DNA of 64,000 bases, taken from assembly GCA_002747035.1 (NCBI GenBank), contig PDRZ01000014.1, forward strand, positions 205,553 through 269,552, read 5' to 3'. A program made the translations under genes and the position numbers. Below are positions 46,037 to 54,228 of the stretch, piece by piece. Numbering within the stretch: position 1 is the stretch's first letter; each line of letters begins with the position of its first letter. This stretch comes from Rhodobacterales bacterium. Its GTDB lineage: Bacteria; Pseudomonadota; Alphaproteobacteria; Rhodobacterales; Rhodobacteraceae. The notes beneath the pieces are model-generated. The model was not told the DNA's origin and did no database searches. It worked only from the letters and a program-made list of their open reading frames with translations.

Positions 46037-47311
46037 TCATGACCGCCCTTTCCAGGGCACCAACCAGTTTTCGGCGCGGCGCATCAGGATGTCGATACCA
46101 AAGCCGATGACCCCGATCAGGATGATCCCCATCAGCACAATGTCGGTCTGCTGGAATTTCGAGGCGACCATGATCATCATCCCCGCCCCTTCCGTCGCGG
46201 CGACAAGCTCGGCCGCGACCACGGTGCCCCAACAGACCCCCATGGCCACCCGCGCCCCGGTGAAAATCTCGGGCAGCGAATTGGGCATGATCACGTGGCG
46301 CATGATCTGGAACTTGCTGGCACCCAGCGAATAGGCCGCGTGAACCTTGCTGATATTCACACCCGACACCCCGGCCCGCGCCGAAATCGCCATGATCCAG
46401 AGCGAAGCAAGAAACAGCAGAATGATCTTGCCCGTTTCGCCAATGCCAAACCAGATGATGACAAGCGGGATAAGCGCCAGCGGCGGCACCGGGCGCATGA
46501 ATTCCACGATCGGTTCAAACCAGCCCCGGAACCAGTTGCTCAACCCCATGGCATAGCCCAGCGGAATGCCCAGAAGCGCGCCAAAGAAGAACCCGGCCAC
46601 AACGCGGAACAGCGAATAACCAAGATGTGTCCAAAGGGTGCTGTCGCGATAGCCCTCGTTGGCAATCTCGACCACGCGCCCCACGACCGCTTCGGGAGGG
46701 GGAAGCCAGATCGGCTCCATCTGCAACCCCTTGGGGGGCTGGTAGCTGATTGCGCCCTTGCTGGTCAGCGCAAATTGCCCGGCATCGGTTCGGATCGACT
46801 GATCCGGGCCAATGGCAACCCCGTCGATGGCCACGACCCGGGCCCCCTGTTTGCGGGTCACCTCGTCATTCTTGTCAAACAACACCGTGGTCGAACGCGA
46901 GGCGGGCATGGTCACCGCATCGTCCCTGGCAAAACCTGCGCCCGGTGCGACGGTGAACTTGGCCTGTGCCTCTCCGAATTTGACGACCCGCACATGGACG
47001 CGCGCGTCGTCGCGGGCACCGTCCTTGGTTTCCACGGTATAGGTGAACCCGGTCTCGCCCACGAACGGCCCCGGCGCATGCAGGAACCCGGGGATCCAGG
47101 ACGACCCGGTAAATGCCCCCCACAACAGGAAGATCGTGACAACCGACACCACCGACGCCACGCGGTTCGACGTGACCGCGCTTTCATCACCAAAGGTAAC
47201 CGTTTTCAACGATATGAAATCATTGGTGGCGCGATGCACCAGGAACCGCACAACAAGAAACGATCCGATGAAGATCGCGACATATACCAGCAGGACCATC
47301 AAACCAATCAT
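46037..47311 (-). CDS. ABC transporter permease (taurine/sulfonate type) with enlarged N-terminal region
   Basis: 424 residues against the usual 250-300 for TauC/SsuC. One membrane helix at the N-terminus (4-24) and a second near residue 55-70 enclose and precede a ~130-residue hydrophilic, beta-rich insert (about 75-215) that should lie in the periplasm. The typical permease core with about six helices follows, carrying the EAA loop EIFTGARVAMGVCWGTVVAAELV near the C-terminus. It overlaps the ATPase gene by 4 bases. With the binding protein it should import a sulfonate. The insert's role is unknown. Confidence 0.87.
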   Translation of the reverse strand: MIGLMVLLVYVAIFIGSFLVVRFLVHRATNDFISLKTVTFGDESAVTSNRVASVVSVVTIFLLWGAFTGSSWIPGFLHAPGPFVGETGFTYTVETKDGARDDARVHVRVVKFGEAQAKFTVAPGAGFARDDAVTMPASRSTTVLFDKNDEVTRKQGARVVAIDGVAIGPDQSIRTDAGQFALTSKGAISYQPPKGLQMEPIWLPPPEAVVGRVVEIANEGYRDSTLWTHLGYSLFRVVAGFFFGALLGIPLGYAMGLSNWFRGWFEPIVEFMRPVPPLALIPLVIIWFGIGETGKIILLFLASLWIMAISARAGVSGVNISKVHAAYSLGASKFQIMRHVIMPNSLPEIFTGARVAMGVCWGTVVAAELVAATEGAGMMIMVASKFQQTDIVLMGIILIGVIGFGIDILMRRAENWLVPWKGRS

Positions 47312-48114
47312 TGCGAATCCTCCGAACGTCCCATGATTTCTTCTTCCATGTCCCAGATCATGCCAAGGATCTCTTCCCGCGTTCTGCTATAATCGGGGTG
47401 TTTCTTGATCTCACGCAGATCGCCGCCCACGCCCAGATCGGCAAAGGGCAGCCGGTATTCCTTGTGAATCCGCCCCGGTCGCGGTGCCATCACCAACAGG
47501 CGTTCGCCAAGCAAAAGCGCCTCTTCCACCGAATGGGTGATCAGGATGATGGTCTTGCCGGTCTCTTTCCACAGTTTCAGAACAAGCCCCTGCATCTTTT
47601 CCCGGGTCAGAGCATCCAGCGCGCCCAACGGTTCATCCATCAGGATCACGTCGGGGTCATTGGCAAGGCACCGCGCCAGCGCCACGCGCTGCTGCATCCC
47701 CCCCGACAATTCGTAAATCGCCTTTTCCTTGAAATCGCCAAGCCCGGTGACATCCAAAAGGTGGTCCACATGTTCGCCCCACTCGGCCTCGCCCTGACCT
47801 TTCATGCGGGGACCGAAGCTGACGTTTTCACGCACGTCCATCCATTCGAACAACGCACCTTGCTGGAACACCATGCCGCGTTCCGCATCCGGCCCGGTCA
47901 CCATATGGCCATTCATCGCGATCTGCCCGCTCGTCGGGGCAAGAAACCCGGCCACGATGTTCAACAACGTGGTCTTGCCACAGCCCGACGGACCCAGCAC
48001 ACTCATCAATTCGCCTTCATTCAGGTGAAGCGAAACGTTTTCCAGCGCCTGCACCGAGCTGCCATTGGGCAAATCGAAGCGCATGGAGATATTTTCAATA
48101 GACAGTCCAGACAC
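47308..48114 (-). CDS. ABC transporter ATP-binding protein (taurine/sulfonate type)
   Basis: 268 residues from GTG 48114, preceded by AAGGAGA. Walker A is GPSGCGKTT, the signature is LSGGMQQRVALARCLAN, and Walker B is VILMDEPLGALD, followed by the H-loop ITHSVEEA. It powers import by the permease encoded 4 bases into its 3' end. It belongs to the TauB/SsuB/nitrate subgroup. Middle gene of a binding protein-ATPase-permease operon on the minus strand. Confidence 0.93.
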   Translation of the reverse strand: MSGLSIENISMRFDLPNGSSVQALENVSLHLNEGELMSVLGPSGCGKTTLLNIVAGFLAPTSGQIAMNGHMVTGPDAERGMVFQQGALFEWMDVRENVSFGPRMKGQGEAEWGEHVDHLLDVTGLGDFKEKAIYELSGGMQQRVALARCLANDPDVILMDEPLGALDALTREKMQGLVLKLWKETGKTIILITHSVEEALLLGERLLVMAPRPGRIHKEYRLPFADLGVGGDLREIKKHPDYSRTREEILGMIWDMEEEIMGRSEDSQ

Positions 48115-48241
48115 GCCCTGCCGTCTCCTTTCGCAAAGAGGAAGCGCGGTCAGAGAGCCCCCGGGAGAAACCCCCGGGGGTCCGCCCTGCCGCGACAGGA
48201 ACGGCAAGGGGGCACCCCTGCCGCTCCAAAGAGGTCAAAGC

Positions 48242-49246
48242 TTACATCCTGCTCGCATCGGCCAGCGGTGCGACGTTGACGTTGCTGTCATAGGAATCAA
48301 GCGCCGCATCAATGCTCTTGGCCGCAACGAACACATCCGCCACACCTTTCATATAGCTCTGCGCGTTGCCGCCAAGCCATGCGTCGGAAAGCTGCTCCGC
48401 CACGGTGGGAAAGGTAAAGGTGGCAATGGTGCTGGCCGTGGCCTCTTCATCCATGCCCGCGTCCCTGGCGATTGCCGGAAGCATCATGGCGCGGTTCGCC
48501 TCGTCCGCCCACATGGCGTTGGCATCGGCGGTCACTTTCAGGAACCTGGACACCAAGTCGCTGTTCTCTGCAACCCAGTTCGCCGGGCCCGAGGTGACAT
48601 CAAACACCAGAATCCCAAGCTCGGTTTTCTCATCCCCGGTCAGCAGGACATTACCATACTCCAACGCCCGGCGCAGCGAACCGCCCCAGCCACAGAACAT
48701 ATCAATCGACCCCTGCGCAATCGCGGCCGCCGCATCCGGCGGGTCCATGTCAACTACCTGCATGCTGCCCACATCGACGCCGAAATGTTCCATCTGTTTC
48801 AGAAACCCGAAATGGGCTGCGGTGCCCAAAGGCACGGCCACCTTCTTGCCCACCAGTTCGCCGGCATTGGTCTTGTCAATCTCAAGCTCACTGCGCACCA
48901 CACAGTTGTCGTTGTCGGCATAGGACACGGCCACATCCAGAATCTGAAGATCCTGACCCGCGCTGGTGGCAACCACAAAGGGCGGCAAACCCTGGCTGAC
49001 CGAAAGCTGAACATCGCCCGACGCCATCGCCGCCGACATCTTCACCCCGCTTTCAAAGCTGACCCATTCAATATCGACGCCCAGTTCCTTTTCATAGATG
49101 CCCATCTGCTTGGCATATTGGAACGGCATCGGCCATTCCAGGAAATAGGCCACGGTGATGCTTTCCGCCGCAGCCTGCGATGCGGTCAACGCGGCTACGC
49201 TGGTGGCCATTGCGGCAAGCGTGGTTTTGAGTGTCTTGGATTTCAT
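48242..49246 (-). CDS. ABC transporter substrate-binding protein, TauA-like
   Basis: 334 residues from ATG 49246, with GGGAGAA upstream; a longer in-frame start precedes the signal peptide and is rejected. The signal peptide ends near SQAAA (about residue 25). The mature start ESITVAYFLEWPMPFQYAKQ and later VAVPLGTAAHFGFLKQMEHFGVD are typical of the taurine-type periplasmic binding proteins of Rhodobacteraceae. Because the flanking genes encode C3-sulfonate enzymes, the ligand may be cysteate, sulfolactate or sulfopropanediol rather than taurine. First gene of the operon, divergent from the LysR gene. Confidence 0.88.
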   Translation of the reverse strand: MKSKTLKTTLAAMATSVAALTASQAAAESITVAYFLEWPMPFQYAKQMGIYEKELGVDIEWVSFESGVKMSAAMASGDVQLSVSQGLPPFVVATSAGQDLQILDVAVSYADNDNCVVRSELEIDKTNAGELVGKKVAVPLGTAAHFGFLKQMEHFGVDVGSMQVVDMDPPDAAAAIAQGSIDMFCGWGGSLRRALEYGNVLLTGDEKTELGILVFDVTSGPANWVAENSDLVSRFLKVTADANAMWADEANRAMMLPAIARDAGMDEEATASTIATFTFPTVAEQLSDAWLGGNAQSYMKGVADVFVAAKSIDAALDSYDSNVNVAPLADASRM

Positions 49247-49385
49247 TTTTTTCTCCCTGTTCTTTTGCTCTTGCTGCACCGGTCCGGCAGAAGATCGCGG
49301 CGTTTGGTATCGAGCCTCACCCATCACGCAATGTTTGCACCGCTTTGTCCATAAAAACTGGGAACTGGAAGAATAATGGATTTTG

Positions 49386-49404
49386 GTTTCGAATTATTCG
49401 AAAC
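49386..49404. promoter_or_regulatory. perfect 19-bp palindrome, candidate operator
   Basis: GTTTCGAATTATTCGAAAC is symmetric about its central base. It lies between the divergent binding-protein gene and the LysR gene. Half-site sequences recur upstream of cuyA (50610-50641), so it may be the site of the local regulator. Confidence 0.5.
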
Positions 49405-49415
49405 TATATTTCAAT

Positions 49416-49493
49416 TAAAGCGTTTCAACACTACGTTGAAGCAGCGTGATGTGGAGACGCCGCACAACATATCAGGAGTGTGGGCGTTTTCAC
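49416..49493. repeat. intergenic palindrome, family A1 extended form, copy 4
   Basis: TAAAGCGTTTCAACACTACG and CGTGATGTGGAGACGC, then CCGCACAACA and GTGTGGGCGTTTT. Its structure matches 15955-16046. It lies between the palindrome at 49386 and the LysR start. Confidence 0.75.
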
Positions 49494-49512
49494 CATTGCA
49501 CAGGAAAGCCGC

Positions 49513-50493
49513 ATGTCGCGAACAAACCTAAGCCTCAGAGGGCTGGAAATCTTTCAACTGATTGCCAAAACCGGCTCGGTACGCAAGGTGTCGGCGGAAA
49601 CCGGGTTGTCGATCAGCACGATTTCCCATCACCTGCGCAGTGTCGAACAAAGCCTGGGCGTCGAACTCGTTGACCACTCCCGCCGCCCCATGGTGCTGAC
49701 TCCCGCCGGTGGGATATTCGCGCGCTATGCCGAAGAGGGCCTGCGCATCATCCGGCGCGGCGAATCCGAAATCATGTCCGGTAACCTCGCACAGGTGCGC
49801 GAACTGCGCCTGGGCATCGTCGATGATTTCGACAGCGAAGTTGCGCCTGAACTGACCCAGCTTCTGTCCAATGCCATGCCTCAATGCGCGTTCAAACATC
49901 TCACGCGGCCCAGCCACGACATCATCCGCCTGCTGCTTGAGAAAAAGCTGGATATCGGCGTGGCAACCCGGCCTCTCACCGACAACACCGGCCTTGTGGA
50001 AATCCCGCTGTTGCGTGATCCCTTCGTGATTGCCCTGCCCGTTTCGGCCAGCCAGACGCCCGAAGACTTCCTTGCAGGGCGGTCCAACCTGCCGTTTTTG
50101 CGCTATTCCCGAAACCTGGTGATCGGCAACCTCGTGGAACTGCACCTGCGCCGCACCCGGATCAACCTCAGGAATCGTTTCGAGCTGGAAAGCAACCAAT
50201 CGCTGCTGGGCATGGTGGCCGAAGGCACGGGCTGGGCGATCACCACCCCCGCCTCCTATCACCGGGCCAAGCGGTTCAAGAACCGGATCGCATTGCACGC
50301 CTTCCAGAACAAAGGCTTCGCCCGGGTTCTGTCGCTGTTTTGCACGGACACCTACCCCCAGGGCACAACCGAACTGGCCGCCGACGCGATGCGCCGACTG
50401 CTGACGCGGCACTTCGTGTCTCCGATTCTGGCGGACCATCCGTGGCTGTCTTCGGATTTCCGCGTGTTTGATGCCGAGGATATGGAGCTTTAG
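49513..50493 (+). CDS. LysR family transcriptional regulator of the sulfonate cluster
   Basis: 326 residues from ATG 49513 (AGGAAA upstream); a GTG at 49480 would start inside the repeat. The winged helix at about 5-65 has GLEIFQLIAKTGSVRKVSAETGLS and ISHHLRSVEQSLGVELVDHSRRPM. The effector domain follows. It sits between the divergent transporter operon and the downstream cuyA, racemase and hpsN genes, so it is the probable regulator of both sides. The effector is presumably a C3 sulfonate or breakdown product; this is inference from position. Confidence 0.88.
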   Translation: MSRTNLSLRGLEIFQLIAKTGSVRKVSAETGLSISTISHHLRSVEQSLGVELVDHSRRPMVLTPAGGIFARYAEEGLRIIRRGESEIMSGNLAQVRELRLGIVDDFDSEVAPELTQLLSNAMPQCAFKHLTRPSHDIIRLLLEKKLDIGVATRPLTDNTGLVEIPLLRDPFVIALPVSASQTPEDFLAGRSNLPFLRYSRNLVIGNLVELHLRRTRINLRNRFELESNQSLLGMVAEGTGWAITTPASYHRAKRFKNRIALHAFQNKGFARVLSLFCTDTYPQGTTELAADAMRRLLTRHFVSPILADHPWLSSDFRVFDAEDMEL

Positions 50494-50609
50494 CGCCCCC
50501 CCCTGCCCCCCTTTTGCAAACGCGCGGGGCGGGGGCACTTCGCGTCCCGGCCCCCGTGCAAAAATCGCAAATGTGCAGAAATCGCAGAACCAACGCTCTC
50601 ATTCCGTCA

Positions 50610-50641
50610 GTTTCGAAACCTTCCCTCGGTTAGATTCGAAT
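50610..50641. promoter_or_regulatory. paired TTCGAA palindromes upstream of cuyA
   Basis: GTTTCGAAAC (50610-50619) and ATTCGAAT (50634-50641) are each perfect palindromes and resemble the two halves of the 19-bp palindrome at 49386-49404. A shared regulator is suggested. Confidence 0.4.
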
Positions 50642-50693
50642 TTTTCCAACTTCTGGCTTTCCGATTGCTGTCTGCCCCCCTGTCCCCACACAT

Positions 50694-50744
50694 TAAAGCG
50701 TTTCCGGTTCCTGCTGTGATCCAACAAGAGCTGGAAACGCTTTA
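50694..50744. repeat. intergenic palindrome, family A2, copy 3
   Basis: Complete copy with ends TAAAGCGTTTCC and GGAAACGCTTTA around GCTGTGATCCAACAAG. It stands free of any stop codon, between the LysR and cuyA genes. Confidence 0.85.
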
Positions 50745-50843
50745 ACCGGGACACGTCGGAGGCGCGTTGAATGACATCCAGAACCCCACCCCCCACAGCG
50801 TCTGGCTCAACCGCCCGCCAACCCAAATCCAAAAGGATCCCCC

Positions 50844-51857
50844 ATGCACCTTGCCCGCTTTCCCCGCGTCCACCTTGCCCACCTGCCCACGCCGCTTGAA
50901 CCCATGAAACGCCTGTCCAGGGAACTGGGCGTGGAAATCTGGATCAAACGGGACGATTGCACCGGCATGTCCACGGGCGGGAACAAGACCCGCAAGCTTG
51001 AATTCCTCATGGCCGAGGCGCTGGAACAGGGGGCCGACATGGTGGTGACCCAAGGCGCGACCCAAACCAACCACGGGCGGCAAACGGCGGCCTGTGCGGC
51101 GCGGCTGGGGCTGGGCTGTCATCTCCTGCTTGAGGATCGCACCGGATATCAGGACGGCAATTACAACCACAATGGCAACGTGTTGCTGGACCATCTGCAC
51201 GGCGCCACAACCCAGAAATTCCCCGGCGGGCATGACATGGTCGCCGAAATGGACAAAGCCGCCGAAACCATGCGCGCCAAAGGGCGTAACGTCTATGTCA
51301 TCCCCGGCGGCGGCTCCAACCCGACGGGGGCGTTGGGATATGTGAACTGCGCCTTTGAACTTCTGGCCCAGGCCAATGACCGCGGTCTGAAAATCGACCG
51401 GGTGGTCCATGCCACCGGCTCGTCCGGGACCCAGGCCGGGCTTGTGACCGGCATGTGCGCGATGAATGCTCAGGTGCCCGTGCTGGGCATCGGCACCCGC
51501 GCACCCCGGCAGAAACAGGAACAGATGGTGTTCGACCTCGCCACCCGCACCTCGGACAAGCTGGGCTGTCCGGGGGTCGTCAAACGCGGGGACGTGATGG
51601 CCAATACCGACTACGTGGGTGACGGCTATGGCCTGCCAACGCCAAGCGGGATCGAAGCGATCCGCATGTTCGCCGAACTCGAAGGCATCCTTCTGGACCC
51701 CTGCTATTCGGCCAAGGGCGCGGCGGGGTTGATCGACCTTGCCCGCAAGGGTGACTTCAAAGGCGAGCGGATCGTGTTCCTCCATACCGGCGGCGCGGCG
51801 GCGCTGGGGGGCTATGACTTTGCCTTTGACAATGCCGACCGCTGGGTCACGCTGTGA
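50844..51857 (+). CDS. cuyA: L-cysteate sulfo-lyase (CuyA-like, PLP-dependent)
   Basis: 337 residues of the ACC deaminase / D-cysteine desulfhydrase family, fold-type II PLP enzyme. The Schiff-base lysine is in [11 protein letters not shown] (K51). Later motifs: [19 protein letters not shown] and [15 protein letters not shown] for phosphate binding. CuyA splits L-cysteate to pyruvate, ammonia and sulfite. The assignment over desulfhydrase rests on context: sulfonate-type transporter, an HpsN-like dehydrogenase two genes downstream, and the alphaproteobacterial setting in which CuyA was characterised. The next gene starts 14 bases after its stop. Family certain, substrate probable. Confidence 0.75.
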   Translation: MHLARFPRVHLAHLPTPLEPMKRLSRELGVEIWIKRDDCTGMSTGGNKTRKLEFLMAEALEQGADMVVTQGATQTNHGRQTAACAARLGLGCHLLLEDRTGYQDGNYNHNGNVLLDHLHGATTQKFPGGHDMVAEMDKAAETMRAKGRNVYVIPGGGSNPTGALGYVNCAFELLAQANDRGLKIDRVVHATGSSGTQAGLVTGMCAMNAQVPVLGIGTRAPRQKQEQMVFDLATRTSDKLGCPGVVKRGDVMANTDYVGDGYGLPTPSGIEAIRMFAELEGILLDPCYSAKGAAGLIDLARKGDFKGERIVFLHTGGAAALGGYDFAFDNADRWVTL

Positions 51858-51871
51858 GGTGACGTTGCATC

Positions 51872-52564
51872 ATGGGTTTTAAACCGGTTGGCATATTGGG
51901 CGGCATGGGCCCCGAGGCAACAATCCTGTTGCAACAACGCCTGCTTGCCACGGTCGAGGCGCGCGACGACGGGGACCATATCCCCCTGCTGATCGACATG
52001 AACCCGCAAGTGCCTTCGCGCATTGCCCACCTGATCGACGGCACGGGCGAGGACCCCGCTCCCGTACTGTCCCGTATGGCGCAACGGCTGGACCGCGCCG
52101 GGGCCACCGCGCTGGCCATGCCCTGCAACACGGCACATCACTATGCCCCGGCGATCCGCGCGGCGACGCCCCTGCCCTTTCTGGACATGGTTGCACTGTC
52201 GGTGGCGCTGGCGGCGCAGGAACTGAACCCCGGCGCACGGGTCGGCCTTCTGGCCTCGCCCGCCGTGGAACAGGCCGGGGTGTTCACGCCCCACCTCTCT
52301 GCCCATGGGCTGACCGCGCTCTGGCCTGCCGATGGCGATGCCATGCTGGCGGCCATTCGCAGCGTCAAATCCCACGGCCCCACCCCCGGCGCAATCCACA
52401 GCCTGCAAAACGCCGCCCGGGATCTCACCGCCCAGGGTGCCGAGCTGTTGTTCGTCGCCTGTTCCGAATTTTCTCTCCTCAGCCACGCGCTGTCTGTCGG
52501 CCTGCCTGTCATCGACACTGTCGATGTGCTGGCCGATGCGATCCGCGATCACGCTTTGACCTGA
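51872..52564 (+). CDS. aspartate/glutamate racemase family protein, possible cysteate racemase
   Basis: 230 residues. PLP-independent two-cysteine racemase fold: catalytic C85 in AMPCNTAHHY and C197 in FVACSEFSLL, with the N-terminal GILGGMGPEATI. Family enzymes interconvert D- and L-forms of acidic amino acids. It lies between cuyA and hpsN, 14 bases after cuyA and about 40 before hpsN, so cotranscription is likely. Cysteate is the sulfonate analogue of aspartate, so racemisation of cysteate to supply CuyA with the L-form is an attractive role. That specificity is inferred from context only. Confidence 0.72.
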   Translation: MGFKPVGILGGMGPEATILLQQRLLATVEARDDGDHIPLLIDMNPQVPSRIAHLIDGTGEDPAPVLSRMAQRLDRAGATALAMPCNTAHHYAPAIRAATPLPFLDMVALSVALAAQELNPGARVGLLASPAVEQAGVFTPHLSAHGLTALWPADGDAMLAAIRSVKSHGPTPGAIHSLQNAARDLTAQGAELLFVACSEFSLLSHALSVGLPVIDTVDVLADAIRDHALT

Positions 52565-52603
52565 CTCGCCCCAACGGGCCCTGACACAAAGGCTGACCCT
52601 GCC

Positions 52604-53914
52604 ATGCCGATCACCTATCTCAAACAGGCCGCCCCGCGCCCTTCGGCGGAAAACAACGACATCCGCGACACGGTCAAAATCATGCTGGCCGATATTGCCC
52701 GCAACCGGGAAACGGCGGTGCGCCGCTATGCCGAACGGCTGGATGGCTGGACCGGCGACATCGTGTTGTCGGATTCCGACCGCGCCGCCGCCTGTGACCG
52801 GGTTTCCCCGGCGCAAAAGGACGATATCCAATTCGCCCATGCCAATATCCGCCGTTTTGCCAAGGCCCAGATGGCCACGATCCAGAACACCGAAATCGAG
52901 GTAATCCCCGGGCTGATCGCCGGTCAGAAACAGATCCCGGTCTCCTCGGCCGGGTGCTACGTGCCCGGGGGGCGCTATAGCCACATCGCCAGCGCGCTGA
53001 TGACGATCACCACGGCCAAGGTGGCCGGCGTGCCCCATATCACCGCGATTTCCCCGACCCGGCCTGGCATCGGCATCCCCGATCCGATCGTCTATGCCAT
53101 GGATCTGGCCGGAGCCGACCTGATCCTGAACCTGGGCGGGGTTCAGGGGATCGCCGCCATGGCCCGTGGCCTGTTTGGTGCGCGCCCCGCCGATATCCTT
53201 GTGGGGCCCGGCAATGCCTATGTCGCCGAAGCCAAACGGATGCTGTTTGGCCCGATTGGCATCGACATGTTCGCCGGTCCCACCGACTCGCTGGTGATCG
53301 CCGACCATACGGCGGATGTGGAAACCGTGGCCTGGGATCTGGTCAGCCAGGCGGAACATGGCGCGGACAGCCCCGTGTGGCTTGTCACCACCCACAAACC
53401 GCTGGCCGAGAGGGTGCTGTCGCGGGTCCATGCGCTGTTTGACACCCTGCCCGAACCCAATGCCAGCGCCGCGCGCACCGCATGGGCCGACCGGGCCGAA
53501 GTGATCCTGTGCGACACCAACGAAGAGGCCGCCGCGGTCAGCGACCGCTATGCCCCGGAACATCTTCAGGTTCAGGCCGAAAACCCCGACTGGTGGCTGG
53601 GCCGCCTCACCGCCTATGGCTCGCTGTTTCTGGGCCGGGAAACCACCGTGTCCTTTGGCGACAAGACCTCTGGCCCCAACCACGTCCTGCCCACAAGCGG
53701 CGCGGCGCGCTATACCGGCGGGCTTTCGGTGCACAAGTTCACCAAAACGGTGACATGGCAGCGCGCCACACCCCAGGCCTCGCATATCCTGGCCAAGCGC
53801 ACCGCGCGGATCAGCCGGCTGGAAGGGATGGAGGGCCACGCCCGCGCCGCCGAACTCCGCCTTGACCCCGATGCCGGGGATCACGACCCAAAGGTGCATA
53901 AACTGGCCCGGTAA
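52604..53914 (+). CDS. hpsN: sulfopropanediol 3-dehydrogenase (HpsN-like, histidinol dehydrogenase family)
   Basis: 436 residues, the length of HpsN. The histidinol-dehydrogenase fold is evident: GCYVPGGRYSHIASALM, LVGPGNAYVAEAKRMLFG, the zinc region SQAEHGADSP, and YAPEHLQVQ. The YVPGGRYSHIAS variant and the absence of other his genes distinguish it from HisD. HpsN oxidises 2,3-dihydroxypropane-1-sulfonate to sulfolactate with two NAD+. hpsO, hpsP and sulfolactate-processing genes are not in the window. HisD remains the alternative, but the cuyA context argues against it. Confidence 0.78.
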   Translation: MPITYLKQAAPRPSAENNDIRDTVKIMLADIARNRETAVRRYAERLDGWTGDIVLSDSDRAAACDRVSPAQKDDIQFAHANIRRFAKAQMATIQNTEIEVIPGLIAGQKQIPVSSAGCYVPGGRYSHIASALMTITTAKVAGVPHITAISPTRPGIGIPDPIVYAMDLAGADLILNLGGVQGIAAMARGLFGARPADILVGPGNAYVAEAKRMLFGPIGIDMFAGPTDSLVIADHTADVETVAWDLVSQAEHGADSPVWLVTTHKPLAERVLSRVHALFDTLPEPNASAARTAWADRAEVILCDTNEEAAAVSDRYAPEHLQVQAENPDWWLGRLTAYGSLFLGRETTVSFGDKTSGPNHVLPTSGAARYTGGLSVHKFTKTVTWQRATPQASHILAKRTARISRLEGMEGHARAAELRLDPDAGDHDPKVHKLAR

Positions 53915-54228
53915 CAGGAGGTGACAGAAAGGGGCGACAATCGCCCCCAACCGCGCCTAGACTCGGACTATACCAGATCGCACAGCGTCCCGCGCCGCCA
54001 CCTGCCGCAACCTATTGCTGACCGGAGTGGATTTCGATCCCAAAAATTTACAAAACATCCGCGTAAAATCAGAGACTTACAGCCAAAAGGACAATCACAA
54101 TTATGTCGTTGGCTATATCCCACCGAACCACCCCCCACGAAAACCCCGCGTTGCGACGTCCCGTCCCTCTTTGCCTTTGCGACCATTCCTGCCAATCTTC
54201 GCCAAACTCATCCGCAAAAAGGCCCGCC
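53915..54228. other. intergenic region between hpsN and the hydrolase gene
   Basis: 314 bases with a D-family repeat at about 54016-54090 and no supportable gene. GTTGCGACG-rich sequence near 54150 is open in several frames but carries no domain. A promoter for the hydrolase/thioesterase pair is expected here. Confidence 0.4.
54016..54090. repeat. dispersed repeat, family D, copy 2
   Basis: Shares GCTGACCGGAGTGG, TTTCGATCCCAAAA, AAAACATC and ACTTACAGCCAAA with 27187-27243, in the same orientation and at a similar distance from the preceding stop codon. Confidence 0.5.

Larger units (their letters stand above)
50494..50843. other. intergenic region upstream of cuyA
   Basis: 350 bases. The first 90 are G/C homopolymer-rich without a gene. 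TTCGAA-type sites lie at 50610-50641, an A2 palindrome at 50694-50744, and a ribosome binding site AAAAGGAT at 50828-50835. It must hold the promoter of the cuyA operon. Confidence 0.5.

Noticed and set aside
52604-53914. Histidinol dehydrogenase (hisD) for histidine synthesis
   Set aside because: Same fold, but the YVPGGRYSHIAS variant, absence of other his genes and position behind cuyA favour HpsN.
51812-53950. 712-codon open frame opposite the racemase and hpsN genes
   Set aside because: Antisense shadow spanning several real genes; composition is not protein-like.
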